DNA of 18,054 nucleotides from CAZXDS01 sp964639525 (lineage in GTDB: Bacteria > Bacteroidota > Ignavibacteria > Ignavibacteriales > Melioribacteraceae). The stretch covers positions 1 to 18,054 of the forward strand of contig CAZXDS010000050.1 in the NCBI GenBank assembly GCA_964639525.1, given 5' to 3'. Position numbers and translations under genes: made by a program. Each line of letters begins with the position of its first letter. Positions within the stretch are counted from its first letter, which is position 1. Below the pieces are notes generated by a model that saw only the letters and a list, made by a program, of their open reading frames with translations, was not told where the DNA came from and did no database searches. Below, piece by piece: positions 8,616 to 16,793 of this stretch.

Positions 8616-8705
8616 ACTGTCATTCCCGAATGCTTTAATCGGGAATCTCTTTCAGTGTTTTTGATTCCCGCTAAATCCGCTATGGCGGGGTGCGGGAATG
8701 ACTGT
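8616..8705. repeat. 90-bp nested palindromic repeat of the ATTCCCG/CGGGAAT type
   Basis: The outer arms at 8616-8628 and 8693-8705 are inverted repeats, matching at 12 of 13 positions. Two inner hairpins lie within: ATTCCCGA/TCGGGAAT (8622-8629 with 8639-8646) and ATTCCCGC/GCGGGAAT (8664-8671 with 8692-8699). It is more GC-rich than its surroundings. Interspersed elements with GTCATTCCCG...CGGGAATGAC ends are known in many bacterial genomes. It fills the 178-bp gap between fadA and fadE and has no T-run, so it is more likely a small non-autonomous repeat than a terminator, although it could fold in the mRNA. Confidence 0.8.
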
Positions 8706-8751
8706 TAAAAATGAATTATAAACAAACAAATTAAATTATAGGTGAATTAAA

Positions 8752-10539
8752 ATGTCAGAAGAAAATAATGAACTATTGAGAGGCGGTGAATTTCTTACCA
8801 AAGAAACCGACCCGAAAGATTTATTTACTCCGGAAGATATAACGGAAGACCAAAAAATGATGGTAGATACGGCAAAAGAATTTGTTGAAAAAGAAATTTG
8901 GCCGAAATTGGACGCTATTGATAAACAAGAACCGGGCTTAACGGTAAGTTTATTGGAAAAAGCAGGAGAACTCGGTTTACTCGGAGCAGCATTACCGGAA
9001 GAATATGACGGGCTTGGCGAAAATTTTGATACGAATACTTTTCTCGCAGAAGCAATGGGAACAAGTTATTCGTTTGGTGTTTCTTTTGCTGCTCATACCG
9101 GGATTGGGACTTTACCGATTTTGTATTATGGCAACGAAGAACAAAAGAAAAAATATCTTCCAAAATTTGCTTCCGGTGAAATGAAGTCCGCTTATTGTTT
9201 AACTGAACCGACTTCAGGTTCCGATGCTCTTTCTGCAAAAACAACTGCAATTTTATCAGAGGATGGAAGCTATTATACACTTAACGGACAAAAAATGTGG
9301 ATTACAAACGGCGGATTTGCCGATATACTCATTACATTTGCACAAGTTGACGGAGATAAGTTTACTTGTTTTATTATTCCAACCGATTCCGAAGGATTTA
9401 CAAGCGGAAACGAAGAAAATAAAATTGGAATAAAAGGCTCATCTACTCGTGCATTGTTTTTGGACAATGTAAAAGTCCCAAGGGAAAATATTCTTGGCGA
9501 AATAGGTAAAGGTCATTACATTGCTTTTAATGTTTTGAACGTCGGACGATTCAAACTCGGTGCTATGGTTACCGGCGGTGCCAAACGGTTTTTAACAATC
9601 GGTGTTCAATATGCAAATGAGCGTAAACAATTTAACAGATATATTTCAAGTTTCGGCGCTATTAAATATAAACTTGCTGAAATGGCTGTAGGTATTTTTG
9701 CTTCGGAATCTGCCGTGATGCGAACAAGCGGTCTGATAAACGATAAAGCCCAAGGATTAGAAGCTGCCGGATCCAGTTACAGTGAATCATTGATTAAAGC
9801 TGCCGAAGAGTATGCAATTGAATCTTCAATGATGAAAGTATTCGGTTCTGAAATGCTGGATTATGTTGTTGACGAAGTTGTTCAGGTTCACGGTGGTTAC
9901 GGTTATTCCGAAGAATATCCTGCTGCACGAGGTTACCGTGATGCAAGAATAAACAGACTTTTTGAAGGCACTAACGAAATAAATCGCCTGCTCGTTGTTG
10001 ATATGCTTATCAAAAGATCAATGAAAGGAAGACTTGATTTGATGGGACCGGCAATGGAAATTCAAAAAGAATTAATGTCGATTCCTTCATTCGACGATGC
10101 TCCTGAAGGCTTGCTTGCAAAGGAAATGGAAGCTGTTAAAAAAGCAAAAAAAGCTGTTCTAATGGTAGCCGGCTCTGCGGTGCAAAAGTTTATGCAGAAA
10201 CTCGGTGAAGAGCAGGAAATTATTATGAACATAACAGATATGGCAACTCAAGTATTTGTGGCTGAGACAATGATTTTAAGAACTCAGAAACTGGCTGCTG
10301 CAAAAGATGAAAGTGCCGCAAAATATTTTGAAATGATGACTAAAATTTTTGTGAGTGATTCATTAGAAAAAGTAAATATTTATGGCAAACATGCCGTTGC
10401 TGCATTTACAGATGGCGACGAACTTAAAATGCTCATGCTCGGATTAAAACGATTTACAAAGTTTGAGCCTGTAAATACGACAAAACTTCGCCGTGAAGTT
10501 GCCGATAAATTAATTGAAGAGAATAACTATTGTTTCTAA
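8752..10539 (+). CDS. fadE: Acyl-CoA dehydrogenase, FadE (Bacillus-like, VLCAD-related)
   Basis: A flavoenzyme that oxidises acyl-CoA to trans-2-enoyl-CoA, the first oxidative step of beta-oxidation. The 595 residues comprise the classic acyl-CoA dehydrogenase fold (N-terminal helical, central beta and C-terminal helical domains to about residue 420) plus a C-terminal helical extension of about 170 residues. Length and extension match Bacillus FadE (about 594) and the VLCAD/ACAD9 group. Signatures seen are CLTEPTSGSDA, KMWITNG, RKQFNR and VHGGYGY; the probable catalytic base is Glu405 in LFEGTNEI. ATG 8752 has AGGTG seven bases upstream. It is the last gene of the cluster and is followed by a strong terminator. 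No etfAB genes are nearby, so its electron acceptor is encoded elsewhere. Confidence 0.92.
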   Translation: MSEENNELLRGGEFLTKETDPKDLFTPEDITEDQKMMVDTAKEFVEKEIWPKLDAIDKQEPGLTVSLLEKAGELGLLGAALPEEYDGLGENFDTNTFLAEAMGTSYSFGVSFAAHTGIGTLPILYYGNEEQKKKYLPKFASGEMKSAYCLTEPTSGSDALSAKTTAILSEDGSYYTLNGQKMWITNGGFADILITFAQVDGDKFTCFIIPTDSEGFTSGNEENKIGIKGSSTRALFLDNVKVPRENILGEIGKGHYIAFNVLNVGRFKLGAMVTGGAKRFLTIGVQYANERKQFNRYISSFGAIKYKLAEMAVGIFASESAVMRTSGLINDKAQGLEAAGSSYSESLIKAAEEYAIESSMMKVFGSEMLDYVVDEVVQVHGGYGYSEEYPAARGYRDARINRLFEGTNEINRLLVVDMLIKRSMKGRLDLMGPAMEIQKELMSIPSFDDAPEGLLAKEMEAVKKAKKAVLMVAGSAVQKFMQKLGEEQEIIMNITDMATQVFVAETMILRTQKLAAAKDESAAKYFEMMTKIFVSDSLEKVNIYGKHAVAAFTDGDELKMLMLGLKRFTKFEPVNTTKLRREVADKLIEENNYCF

Positions 10540-10554
10540 TATTTTATTTTGATT

Positions 10555-10586
10555 ATGCGGGTTAAAACTTTTAACCCGCATTTTTA
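10555..10586 (+). terminator. Intrinsic terminator after fadE
   Basis: A perfect 13-bp stem (10555-10567 with 10569-10581, built on ATGCGGGTTAAAA) is followed by TTTTATTTT. It lies 15 bases after the fadE stop and ends the plus-strand fad transcript. Confidence 0.88.
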
Positions 10587-10696
10587 TTTTGTCAAACCTT
10601 TGTAGTAACTTATTAACAATTTCCTATCAGCTATAAAGAGTCAAAAATAATACAAATTTAAAAATTTGTTGTAGAATAAACCGGTTTTGTGTATAA

Positions 10697-10727
10697 AAAA
10701 GGCTACTCAAAATTTAAGCAGCCTTTT
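10697..10727 (-). terminator. Intrinsic terminator after the malic enzyme gene
   Basis: Read on the minus strand, AAAAGGCTGCT pairs with AGTAGCCTTTT through one G-U pair (11 bp, 9-nt loop), and the run of T continues. On the plus strand the same position is an A-C mismatch, so the structure suits minus-strand transcripts. It faces the fadE terminator, and together they separate the convergent units. Confidence 0.82.
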
Positions 10728-10772
10728 AATATCCTAATATATATCTAATATGAATATTGATTTTGACCCGGA

Positions 10773-13016
10773 TTATTTAGATTCTACTACAGCAATCGCA
10801 CTCATATTAACAATATCATCAACAGTTGAAGTTCTCTGCAAAACATGTATTGGTTTTGCCATTCCCATCAAAATTGGACCAATTACAGTATCGCCTGCCA
10901 AATTTTCAAGAAGCTTATAACCGGTGTTTGCCGAACTTAAAGTTGGGAAAATAAGAGTATTAGCATCGCCTTGAATTCGGGAGAATGGAAATTCGTTCTT
11001 TGCCAAGTCCGCATCAAGAGCAACATCCACTTGCATATCGCCGTCAATCTTAAGATCAGGACGTTTTTCCTTTACTATTTGCACAGCCCTTTGAACTTTA
11101 CTTACCAACTCGCTGCTGACACTTCCAAAATTACTAAACGACAGCATTGCGATTTTTGGTTCAATATCAAAACCCTTAACAAGATCAGCAGAACTGATAG
11201 CAATTTCCGCAAGAGTTTCAGCATCCGGACGAATATTTACCGAAGTATCGGCAAAGAAAAGAGCTCTTCTATTTATAATAACAACATGAAGTGCAGCAAC
11301 AACTTTTTTGCCTTTCATCATACCGACACATTCAAGAGCAGGTTTTATAGTTCTGGAATATCGATATCCAACTCCGCCGATAAGTGTATCTGCATCACCC
11401 ATTCTTACCATCATTGCACCGAAATAATTCCCGCTGTGCATTTTTTCCTTCGCTTCCGAAAGGGCAACACCTTTACGCTGACGTATGTTATAATATTCTT
11501 CAGCATAAACACCGCATTTATCAGAATCAGATGGATTAATAATCTCAAATTCACTCTCGTCATAACCATATTCATTGATTTTGCCCTTAATAATACTTTC
11601 TCTACCAAGTAAAATAGGGTGTCCGATATTTGAGGTGGAAACAACGTGAGCAGCTCTGATAATTTTTTCCATTTCCCCTTCGGGGTAAACAATTCTTTTA
11701 GGATTCTTTTGAGCTTTTTGGAATATTATTCTAACTATTTGATTTGAGAATCCTAATCGTTCTTGGAGCGTTTGAATATATTTATCCCAATCGTCAATCG
11801 GTTTACGAGCAACTCCTGAATCCATTGCAGCTTTGGCAACGGCAGTAGCCACTTTCCAAAGTACGCGAGGATCAAACGGTTTTGGAATAATATATTCTCT
11901 TCCAAACGAAAATTCTTGCCCGCCATAAGCATTAATGACAACTTCGGGAACTTCCTCTTTTGCTAAACTAGCCAATGCTTTTACGGCTGCAAGTTTCATT
12001 TCTTCGTTAATGCCTGAAGCATGAACATCAAGAGCACCTCTAAAAATAAATGGGAAACCCAAAACATTGTTAACTTGGTTAGGGTAGTCGCTTCGACCTG
12101 TCGCCATAATTACATCTTCTCTTACACTTACTGCATCTTCATAAGTAATTTCAGGATCAGGATTTGCCATAGCAAATACTATTGGATTTGGAGCCATTGA
12201 TTTAACCATATCTTTGGAAACCAATCCGCCTTTTGAAAATCCTAAAAATGCATCAGCCCCTTTCATAGCCTCATCAAGCGAAGCAAACTTAATCTCTTGA
12301 GCAAATTCTTTTTTGTATTTATTTATATCGGTTCTACTTGTGTTAATATGTCCTTTTGAATCAAACATCGAAATATTTTCAATTTTAATTCCCGCTTTAA
12401 CATAAAGCTTGCTGCACGCAATTCCGGCTGCACCGGCACCGACAACTACAATTTTCATATCTTCTAATTTTTTGTCAATTATCTCAGAAGCATTAATTAA
12501 TGCAGCACAAGAAATAATTGCGGTTCCATGCTGATCATCGTGAAATACAGGAATATTCATTGTCTTTTTCAATTCTTCTTCAATTTCAAAACATTCAGGA
12601 GCTTTAATATCCTCCAAATTTATTCCACCGAAAGTCGGTTCCAACAATTGAACGGTTCTAATTACTTCTTTAGGTTCAAGAGTATTAAGCTCAATATCAA
12701 ATACATCAATATCAGCAAACCTTTTGAACAAAACGCCTTTCCCTTCCATAACCGGTTTTCCTGCTTCAGGTCCTATATTACCAAGTCCTAAAACTGCGGT
12801 ACCGTTTGATACAACTCCGACCAAATTTCCCTTGGCGGTGTATTTATATACATCGTCTTTGTTTTTTTCAATTTCTCTGCAGGGTTCTGCAACTCCGGGC
12901 GTATAAGCCATTCCGAGTTCATGTGCAGTAAAACAAGGTTTTGTGGCAACAACTTCAATTTTGCCAGGTCTGCCTTCACTATGATAGTTTAGAGAATCTT
13001 CTCTTGTGACAGCCAT
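10773..13016 (-). CDS. maeB: NAD(P)-dependent malic enzyme with C-terminal phosphotransacetylase-like domain
   Basis: Oxidative decarboxylation of malate to pyruvate with reduction of NADP (or NAD). The 747 residues fit the MaeB type (E. coli about 759). The malic domain has YTPGVAEP at 38-45, EGKGVLFKRFADIDVFDIE from 91 and FHDDQHGTA at 158-166. The nucleotide-binding motif VVGAGAAGIA is at 191-200, with ANPDPEI at 284-290. From about residue 440 (RIVYPEGE) follows a phosphate acetyl/butyryltransferase-like domain, which in MaeB proteins is thought to be regulatory (acetyl-CoA sensitive) and not catalytic. ATG 13016 has AAGGAAG upstream. It is a single-gene unit with its own terminator. Cofactor preference is not certain from sequence. 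It could supply pyruvate and reducing power during growth on fatty acids. Confidence 0.92.
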   Translation of the reverse strand: MAVTREDSLNYHSEGRPGKIEVVATKPCFTAHELGMAYTPGVAEPCREIEKNKDDVYKYTAKGNLVGVVSNGTAVLGLGNIGPEAGKPVMEGKGVLFKRFADIDVFDIELNTLEPKEVIRTVQLLEPTFGGINLEDIKAPECFEIEEELKKTMNIPVFHDDQHGTAIISCAALINASEIIDKKLEDMKIVVVGAGAAGIACSKLYVKAGIKIENISMFDSKGHINTSRTDINKYKKEFAQEIKFASLDEAMKGADAFLGFSKGGLVSKDMVKSMAPNPIVFAMANPDPEITYEDAVSVREDVIMATGRSDYPNQVNNVLGFPFIFRGALDVHASGINEEMKLAAVKALASLAKEEVPEVVINAYGGQEFSFGREYIIPKPFDPRVLWKVATAVAKAAMDSGVARKPIDDWDKYIQTLQERLGFSNQIVRIIFQKAQKNPKRIVYPEGEMEKIIRAAHVVSTSNIGHPILLGRESIIKGKINEYGYDESEFEIINPSDSDKCGVYAEEYYNIRQRKGVALSEAKEKMHSGNYFGAMMVRMGDADTLIGGVGYRYSRTIKPALECVGMMKGKKVVAALHVVIINRRALFFADTSVNIRPDAETLAEIAISSADLVKGFDIEPKIAMLSFSNFGSVSSELVSKVQRAVQIVKEKRPDLKIDGDMQVDVALDADLAKNEFPFSRIQGDANTLIFPTLSSANTGYKLLENLAGDTVIGPILMGMAKPIHVLQRTSTVDDIVNMSAIAVVESK

Positions 13017-13195
13017 TTTTCCGCTTCCTTAAAATATTTTAACATTATAATTTTGAATATCACTATAATAGGATATTTAGATACACAAAACTTATAAAGA
13101 ATAGTTTTAATAAAAAAAATATTTTTTTTATAATATATCTCTAAATAGAATTAATGCTGAAATTAGTACAGTTTTCCATTTTATTTAAACAAAAA

Positions 13196-13216
13196 AAACC
13201 ATCAATTTGATGGTTT
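13196..13216 (-). terminator. Intrinsic terminator after frr
   Basis: AAACCATC pairs with GATGGTTT around AATTT (13196-13216). On the minus strand the hairpin is followed directly by a run of T, and the A/T flanks are nearly symmetric, so it may work both ways. It lies about 95 bases after the frr stop. The rest of the 13017-13309 gap is AT-rich and must hold the maeB promoter; TTGTGT with TATAGT 15 bases later on the minus strand is a weak candidate. Confidence 0.8.
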
Positions 13217-13309
13217 AATTTTTTCAATAATTGAACAATTTATTAAAAATATGGTGAGTTATTTTCAATTATTATGAATAACTATTTTGTTCAACGAAAT
13301 TATTAAAAC

Positions 13310-13867
13310 TTAAATAGCAAGTATTTCCGCTTCCTTCAATTTAAGCATGTCTTCAATTTTACTGATATGTTGGTCGGTTAATTTTTGTACTTCAGCTTCT
13401 GCATCGTGTCTCAAATCTTCAGTTAAGTCTTTGTTTTTTTCTTGGCGTTTTAAATGATCATTTGCATCTCGCCGCACGTTGCGAATAGCAATTTTTGCAT
13501 CTTCTCCGTATTTCTTTACTAATTTCACCAAGTCTTTCCTTCTTTCTTCGGTTAAAACCGGAATAGGAACCTTGATGTTTGTACCGTCACTTAGTGGATT
13601 TAATCCTAAATCCGCTTTCATTATGGCTCTATCAATTTCTGTTACCATAGATTTTTCCCATGGTGTTATTGATAAAGTATGTGCATCCAAAACAGTAATA
13701 TTTGCAATTTGATTTAACGGACTTAAATTTCCATAGTATTCCACTCTAACAGAATCCAACAATCCGGTTGTAGCCTTTCCTGTTCTGACTTTTGCAATTT
13801 CATGCGCAAATGCAGTGATAGACTTATCCATCCTATCCTTTGCATCATTGATAAATTGATTTTCCAT
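13310..13867 (-). CDS. frr: Ribosome recycling factor
   Basis: It splits post-termination ribosomes together with EF-G so that subunits can be reused. The 185 residues equal the standard length. Typical family segments are visible: KVRTGKATTGLLDSVRVEYYG near residue 26, the LNQIANITVLDAHTL stretch, and NPLSDGTNIKVPIPVLTEER followed by RNVRRDANDHLK. The C-terminal part is charged and helical, as expected for the three-helix bundle. ATG 13867 has AAGG seven bases upstream. It follows pyrH by 49 bases on the same strand, the usual pyrH-frr pairing, and is probably cotranscribed with it. Confidence 0.95.
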   Translation of the reverse strand: MENQFINDAKDRMDKSITAFAHEIAKVRTGKATTGLLDSVRVEYYGNLSPLNQIANITVLDAHTLSITPWEKSMVTEIDRAIMKADLGLNPLSDGTNIKVPIPVLTEERRKDLVKLVKKYGEDAKIAIRNVRRDANDHLKRQEKNKDLTEDLRHDAEAEVQKLTDQHISKIEDMLKLKEAEILAI

Positions 13868-13916
13868 AATAAGCCTTAGTTTAATTCAATAAATATATCT
13901 TTTTTAAGTTTTAATA

Positions 13917-14642
13917 TTAATAATCACCGACAGAAGTTCCAACATTATCGCCTCTGACTAACTTCATTAAATTTTCTTTAACGTTCATATTAAAAACAAT
14001 AATTGGTAAATTATTTTCTTTGCACAAACTTATGGCAGTCAAATCCATCACTCTTAAATTTTTCTGCATAACATCAAAATATGATATTTCGTTGAACAAA
14101 GTGGCATTAGGATTTTTTTCAGGATCAGCATCAAACACACCGTCAACTCGTGTTCCTTTAACAATGGCATCGGCATTAATTTCAACAGCTCTTAAAGATG
14201 CTGCTGTATCTGTGCTGAAATACGGCTGCCCTGTACCCGCACCAAAAATTACTACACGCCCTTTTTCCAAATGGCGAATAGCCCGGCGCCGAATGTAAGG
14301 CTCTGCAATTTCTTCCATTTTAATAGCACTCGTTAATCGTGTAAATACACCGATTTTTTCCAAAGCATTTTGCAACGCAAGAGCATTTATCATTGTGGCT
14401 AACATTCCCATCTGATCACCTGTTACTCTGTCAATTCCCTGATCACCGGCATTTAATCCTCGATAAATATTTCCACCACCGATTACGATTCCAACTTCAA
14501 TACCGATATCATGGATTTTTTTAACTTCATCAGCAAAAAAATTAAGCATTGCCGGATCAATACCGACACCTTTATTACCGGTTAAAGATTCACCACTTAG
14601 TTTTAATAAAATTCTTTTAAATTTGATATTTTTCTCTTCCAT
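13917..14642 (-). CDS. pyrH: UMP kinase
   Basis: It phosphorylates UMP to UDP with ATP, feeding pyrimidine nucleotide synthesis; the enzyme is a cytoplasmic hexamer of the amino-acid-kinase fold. The 241 residues are standard. KLSGESL at 14-20 is the N-terminal phosphate-binding motif and GGGNIYRG is at 55-62. Further on, DRVTGDQMGMLAT, FGAGTGQPYFSTDTAA and KGTRVDGVFDADP are typical of bacterial PyrH. The start ATG 14642 has only a weak GGA upstream. A strong terminator hairpin ends only about 20 bases before the start, leaving almost no room for a promoter between them; expression probably depends on readthrough from tsf. Confidence 0.95.
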   Translation of the reverse strand: MEEKNIKFKRILLKLSGESLTGNKGVGIDPAMLNFFADEVKKIHDIGIEVGIVIGGGNIYRGLNAGDQGIDRVTGDQMGMLATMINALALQNALEKIGVFTRLTSAIKMEEIAEPYIRRRAIRHLEKGRVVIFGAGTGQPYFSTDTAASLRAVEINADAIVKGTRVDGVFDADPEKNPNATLFNEISYFDVMQKNLRVMDLTAISLCKENNLPIIVFNMNVKENLMKLVRGDNVGTSVGDY

Positions 14643-14666
14643 AGTATTCCAAAATTAATAAAAAAA

Positions 14667-14691
14667 AAGGTCTTATTAAAAATAAGACCTT
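14667..14691 (-). terminator. Strong intrinsic terminator between tsf and pyrH
   Basis: Perfect 11-bp arms AAGGTCTTATT (14667-14677) and AATAAGACCTT (14681-14691) surround a 3-nt loop. On the minus strand they are followed by an uninterrupted T-run (14661-14668). It starts 10 bases after the tsf stop and ends about 20 bases before the pyrH start codon. Confidence 0.88.
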
Positions 14692-14700
14692 CAAAATAAT

Positions 14701-15567
14701 TTATTTTTTTTCATCACTTAAATGATATCGTAAAAATCGCGTCAGTTTAATTTCGCTTGAATTCTGCTTATTGAATTCATTTATCAAATCGACAATTTTT
14801 TTTGAATTGTCTTTAACAAAAGACTGCTCAACCAAACAAACTTCTTCATAATATTTGTTAAGTTTACCTTCGGCTATTCGTTCGATAATTTTTTCAGGTT
14901 TACCTTCTTTAAGTGCAATTTCTTTGTAGATTTCTAGTTCCTTATTAATTGCCTCTACCGGAACTTCTTCACGGGTTAGAAAAAGAGGTCTCATTGCAGC
15001 TATCTGCATTGCAAAATCTTTTAGCAATGGTTTCAATACTTCTTTACTGTCATCACTCACATTTTCAGCAACTAACATTACACCCAGTTTTGATCCGTGG
15101 TGAATATAATCAACTAAAATGCCGGATTCGGAATTTACAATTGCGAAACGTGATATTTCAATTTTCTCACCAATTTTACCAATTATACCGGTTAACTCTT
15201 CACTAACATTCTTACCGTCATAATCTAATTTTAAAAGTTCTTCAACACTCGCAGGGTTTGAAGAAACGATAGCGTCCAAAACAAAGTTAGCAAATTTTAT
15301 AAAATCATCACTCTTTGCCACAAAATCTGTTTCACAATTAACTTCAACAATATAGCCTAAATTATTGTCAACTATTTTGGTAAGAATTATGCCTTCGCTC
15401 GCTGTACGTTCCGCTCTTTTAGCAGCAACAGAAGCACCTTTTTTTCTTAATATTTCAATTGCTTTTTCATAATTACCATCAGCTTCGGTGAGGGCTTTTT
15501 TACAATCCATCATTCCGGCGCCTGTTTTATCTCTTAGTTCTTTTACTTGAGCTGCACTAATTGCCAT
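14701..15567 (-). CDS. tsf: Translation elongation factor Ts
   Basis: The guanine nucleotide exchange factor that reloads EF-Tu with GTP. The 288 residues match the usual 280-300. The N-terminal UBA-like domain begins ISAAQVKELRDKTGAGMMDC and continues with KKALTEADGNYEKA. The EF-Tu-contacting motif TDFVAK is at residues 80-85. The remainder forms the core with the coiled-coil insertion. ATG 15567 lies two bases after the rpsB stop, with AAGGATG inside the last rpsB codons as ribosome binding site, which points to translational coupling. The tsf stop is followed at once by a terminator. Confidence 0.95.
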   Translation of the reverse strand: MAISAAQVKELRDKTGAGMMDCKKALTEADGNYEKAIEILRKKGASVAAKRAERTASEGIILTKIVDNNLGYIVEVNCETDFVAKSDDFIKFANFVLDAIVSSNPASVEELLKLDYDGKNVSEELTGIIGKIGEKIEISRFAIVNSESGILVDYIHHGSKLGVMLVAENVSDDSKEVLKPLLKDFAMQIAAMRPLFLTREEVPVEAINKELEIYKEIALKEGKPEKIIERIAEGKLNKYYEEVCLVEQSFVKDNSKKIVDLINEFNKQNSSEIKLTRFLRYHLSDEKK

Positions 15568-15569
15568 TT

Positions 15570-16592
15570 TTATTCATCCTTATTTTTTTCAACTTCTTTT
15601 TTTTCTTCCGCAACTTCAGTTGGTTTTTCTTCAACCGCGTCCTTTACAACTTCAACTTTTGGTGTTTCTATTTTTTCTTCATTTTTATTTGAAGCATCCG
15701 AATTTACTTCGGGTTTTTCTTCAATGGATTTTTCTTTATCTTGAGTAACTTCAGGTTTAACCGGCTGAATAGATTTCTTATCACCCTTTTGATCAAATTT
15801 TACTCGTCTTACTCTTGGTTTTCTATGCTTTTGTTCTGAACTTTCTTCTTTTTCGTGTTCTTTCTTTTGCTTTTCTCTCAGAGCCATTTCTTCGGCTTTT
15901 AATTCTTTCGCTTTTGCTGAGCCTTCAATAACGGCATCTGCCATAGTTTTTGTTATCAATTCAATTGTTCTAACTGCATCATCGTTTGCAGGGATAACAT
16001 AATCAACTTGGTCAGGGTCGCAATTTGTATCAACAATAGCAAAGATAGGGATATTCAATCTATGAGCTTCATTAACAGCAATGAATTCCTTTTTGATATC
16101 AACAATAAACATTGCTCCCGGCATTTTATTCATAAACTCAACACCGTCAAGAACTTTTCTAAGTTTGTCTTTTTCACGTGTTAGTTGAAGACGTTCCTTT
16201 TTAGTAATTTTTTCAAAAGTACCGTCGCTTTCCATTTTGTCAATGCTTTGTAATCTCTTAATACTTTTTCGAATAGTTGCAAAGTTAGTTAGCATTCCGC
16301 CAAGCCATCTTTCACTAACCCAGTTCATCTCACAGCGTTTTGCTTCAGAGGAAATTACACTTTTAGCTTGTTTTTTAGTACCGACAAAAAGAACACTTCT
16401 TCCTTGAGAAACAATATTAGTAAACGCTTTTAAAGCACTATCCAATGCCAATTGTGTTTTCTTTAAATCAATGATATGAATCCCGTTCTTTTCCATGAAA
16501 ATATATTTTTTCATTTTAGGATTCCAACGACGGGTAAGGTGACCGAAATGTGCTCCGGTTTCGATAAGTTGCAATAATTCAATCTTTGCCAT
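15570..16592 (-). CDS. rpsB: Ribosomal protein S2 with long charged C-terminal tail
   Basis: A component of the 30S subunit that binds at its back near the head. Residues 1 to about 230 are a normal S2: GAHFGHLTRRWNPKMKKYIF, GRSVLFVGTKKQA, WLGGMLTNFATI and the PIFAIVDTNCDPD segment. From about 231 to 340 there is a 110-residue extension made almost wholly of Lys, Glu and Val-Glu-Lys-Pro-like stretches, so the protein is about 100 residues longer than common S2 proteins. The tail looks disordered. ATG 16592 has AGGAG eight bases upstream, which can pair with an upstream leader segment. rpsB and tsf form a tight unit, as in most bacteria; S2-mediated autoregulation of this operon is known in E. 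coli. Confidence 0.95.
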   Translation of the reverse strand: MAKIELLQLIETGAHFGHLTRRWNPKMKKYIFMEKNGIHIIDLKKTQLALDSALKAFTNIVSQGRSVLFVGTKKQAKSVISSEAKRCEMNWVSERWLGGMLTNFATIRKSIKRLQSIDKMESDGTFEKITKKERLQLTREKDKLRKVLDGVEFMNKMPGAMFIVDIKKEFIAVNEAHRLNIPIFAIVDTNCDPDQVDYVIPANDDAVRTIELITKTMADAVIEGSAKAKELKAEEMALREKQKKEHEKEESSEQKHRKPRVRRVKFDQKGDKKSIQPVKPEVTQDKEKSIEEKPEVNSDASNKNEEKIETPKVEVVKDAVEEKPTEVAEEKKEVEKNKDE

Positions 16593-16600
16593 AATATTTA

Positions 16601-16672
16601 CTCCTGTTTAGCTTCTACTTTCTTCAACTTTGTCTTTCATCCCCATATTTGTTACGGGACACAGGAGACAAA
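16601..16672 (-). promoter_or_regulatory. Structured rpsB leader with possible SD-sequestering pseudoknot
   Basis: In the minus-strand transcript TTTGTCT (16672-16666) can pair with AGACAAA (16635-16629). The next bases, CCTGT (16665-16661), can pair with ACAGG (16605-16601), which is part of the rpsB Shine-Dalgarno site. The order of the four strands makes this an H-type pseudoknot. Alternatively CTCCTGT pairs with the whole ACAGGAG (7 bp). Either would limit ribosome access and could serve S2 feedback. The complementarity is seen; function is inferred. Confidence 0.45.
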
Positions 16673-16764
16673 TCCGAAAGTATGTATTAATAAATTAACT
16701 TGTTAATTATTTAATTATCCTGAAAAAATACAAAATAATCTAAATTCAATACTATATAATTTAA

Positions 16765-16785
16765 CAGCGAACCAATGATTCGCTG
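16765..16785 (-). terminator. Hairpin just after rpsI, possible weak terminator
   Basis: CAGCGAA pairs with TTCGCTG around a 7-nt loop, eight bases after the rpsI stop. It is followed on the minus strand by TTAAATTATATAG and not by a clean T-run, so it may be a weak terminator or a 3'-end stabiliser. Between it and the rpsB leader the sequence is AT-rich, with no convincing promoter. Confidence 0.5.
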
Positions 16786-16793
16786 AAAATAAA

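Noticed and set aside
10971..11612. 213-residue plus-strand open frame inside the malic enzyme gene
   Set aside because: It is antisense to a clearly coding region with all malic enzyme motifs; its translation is low-complexity and unlike any family.
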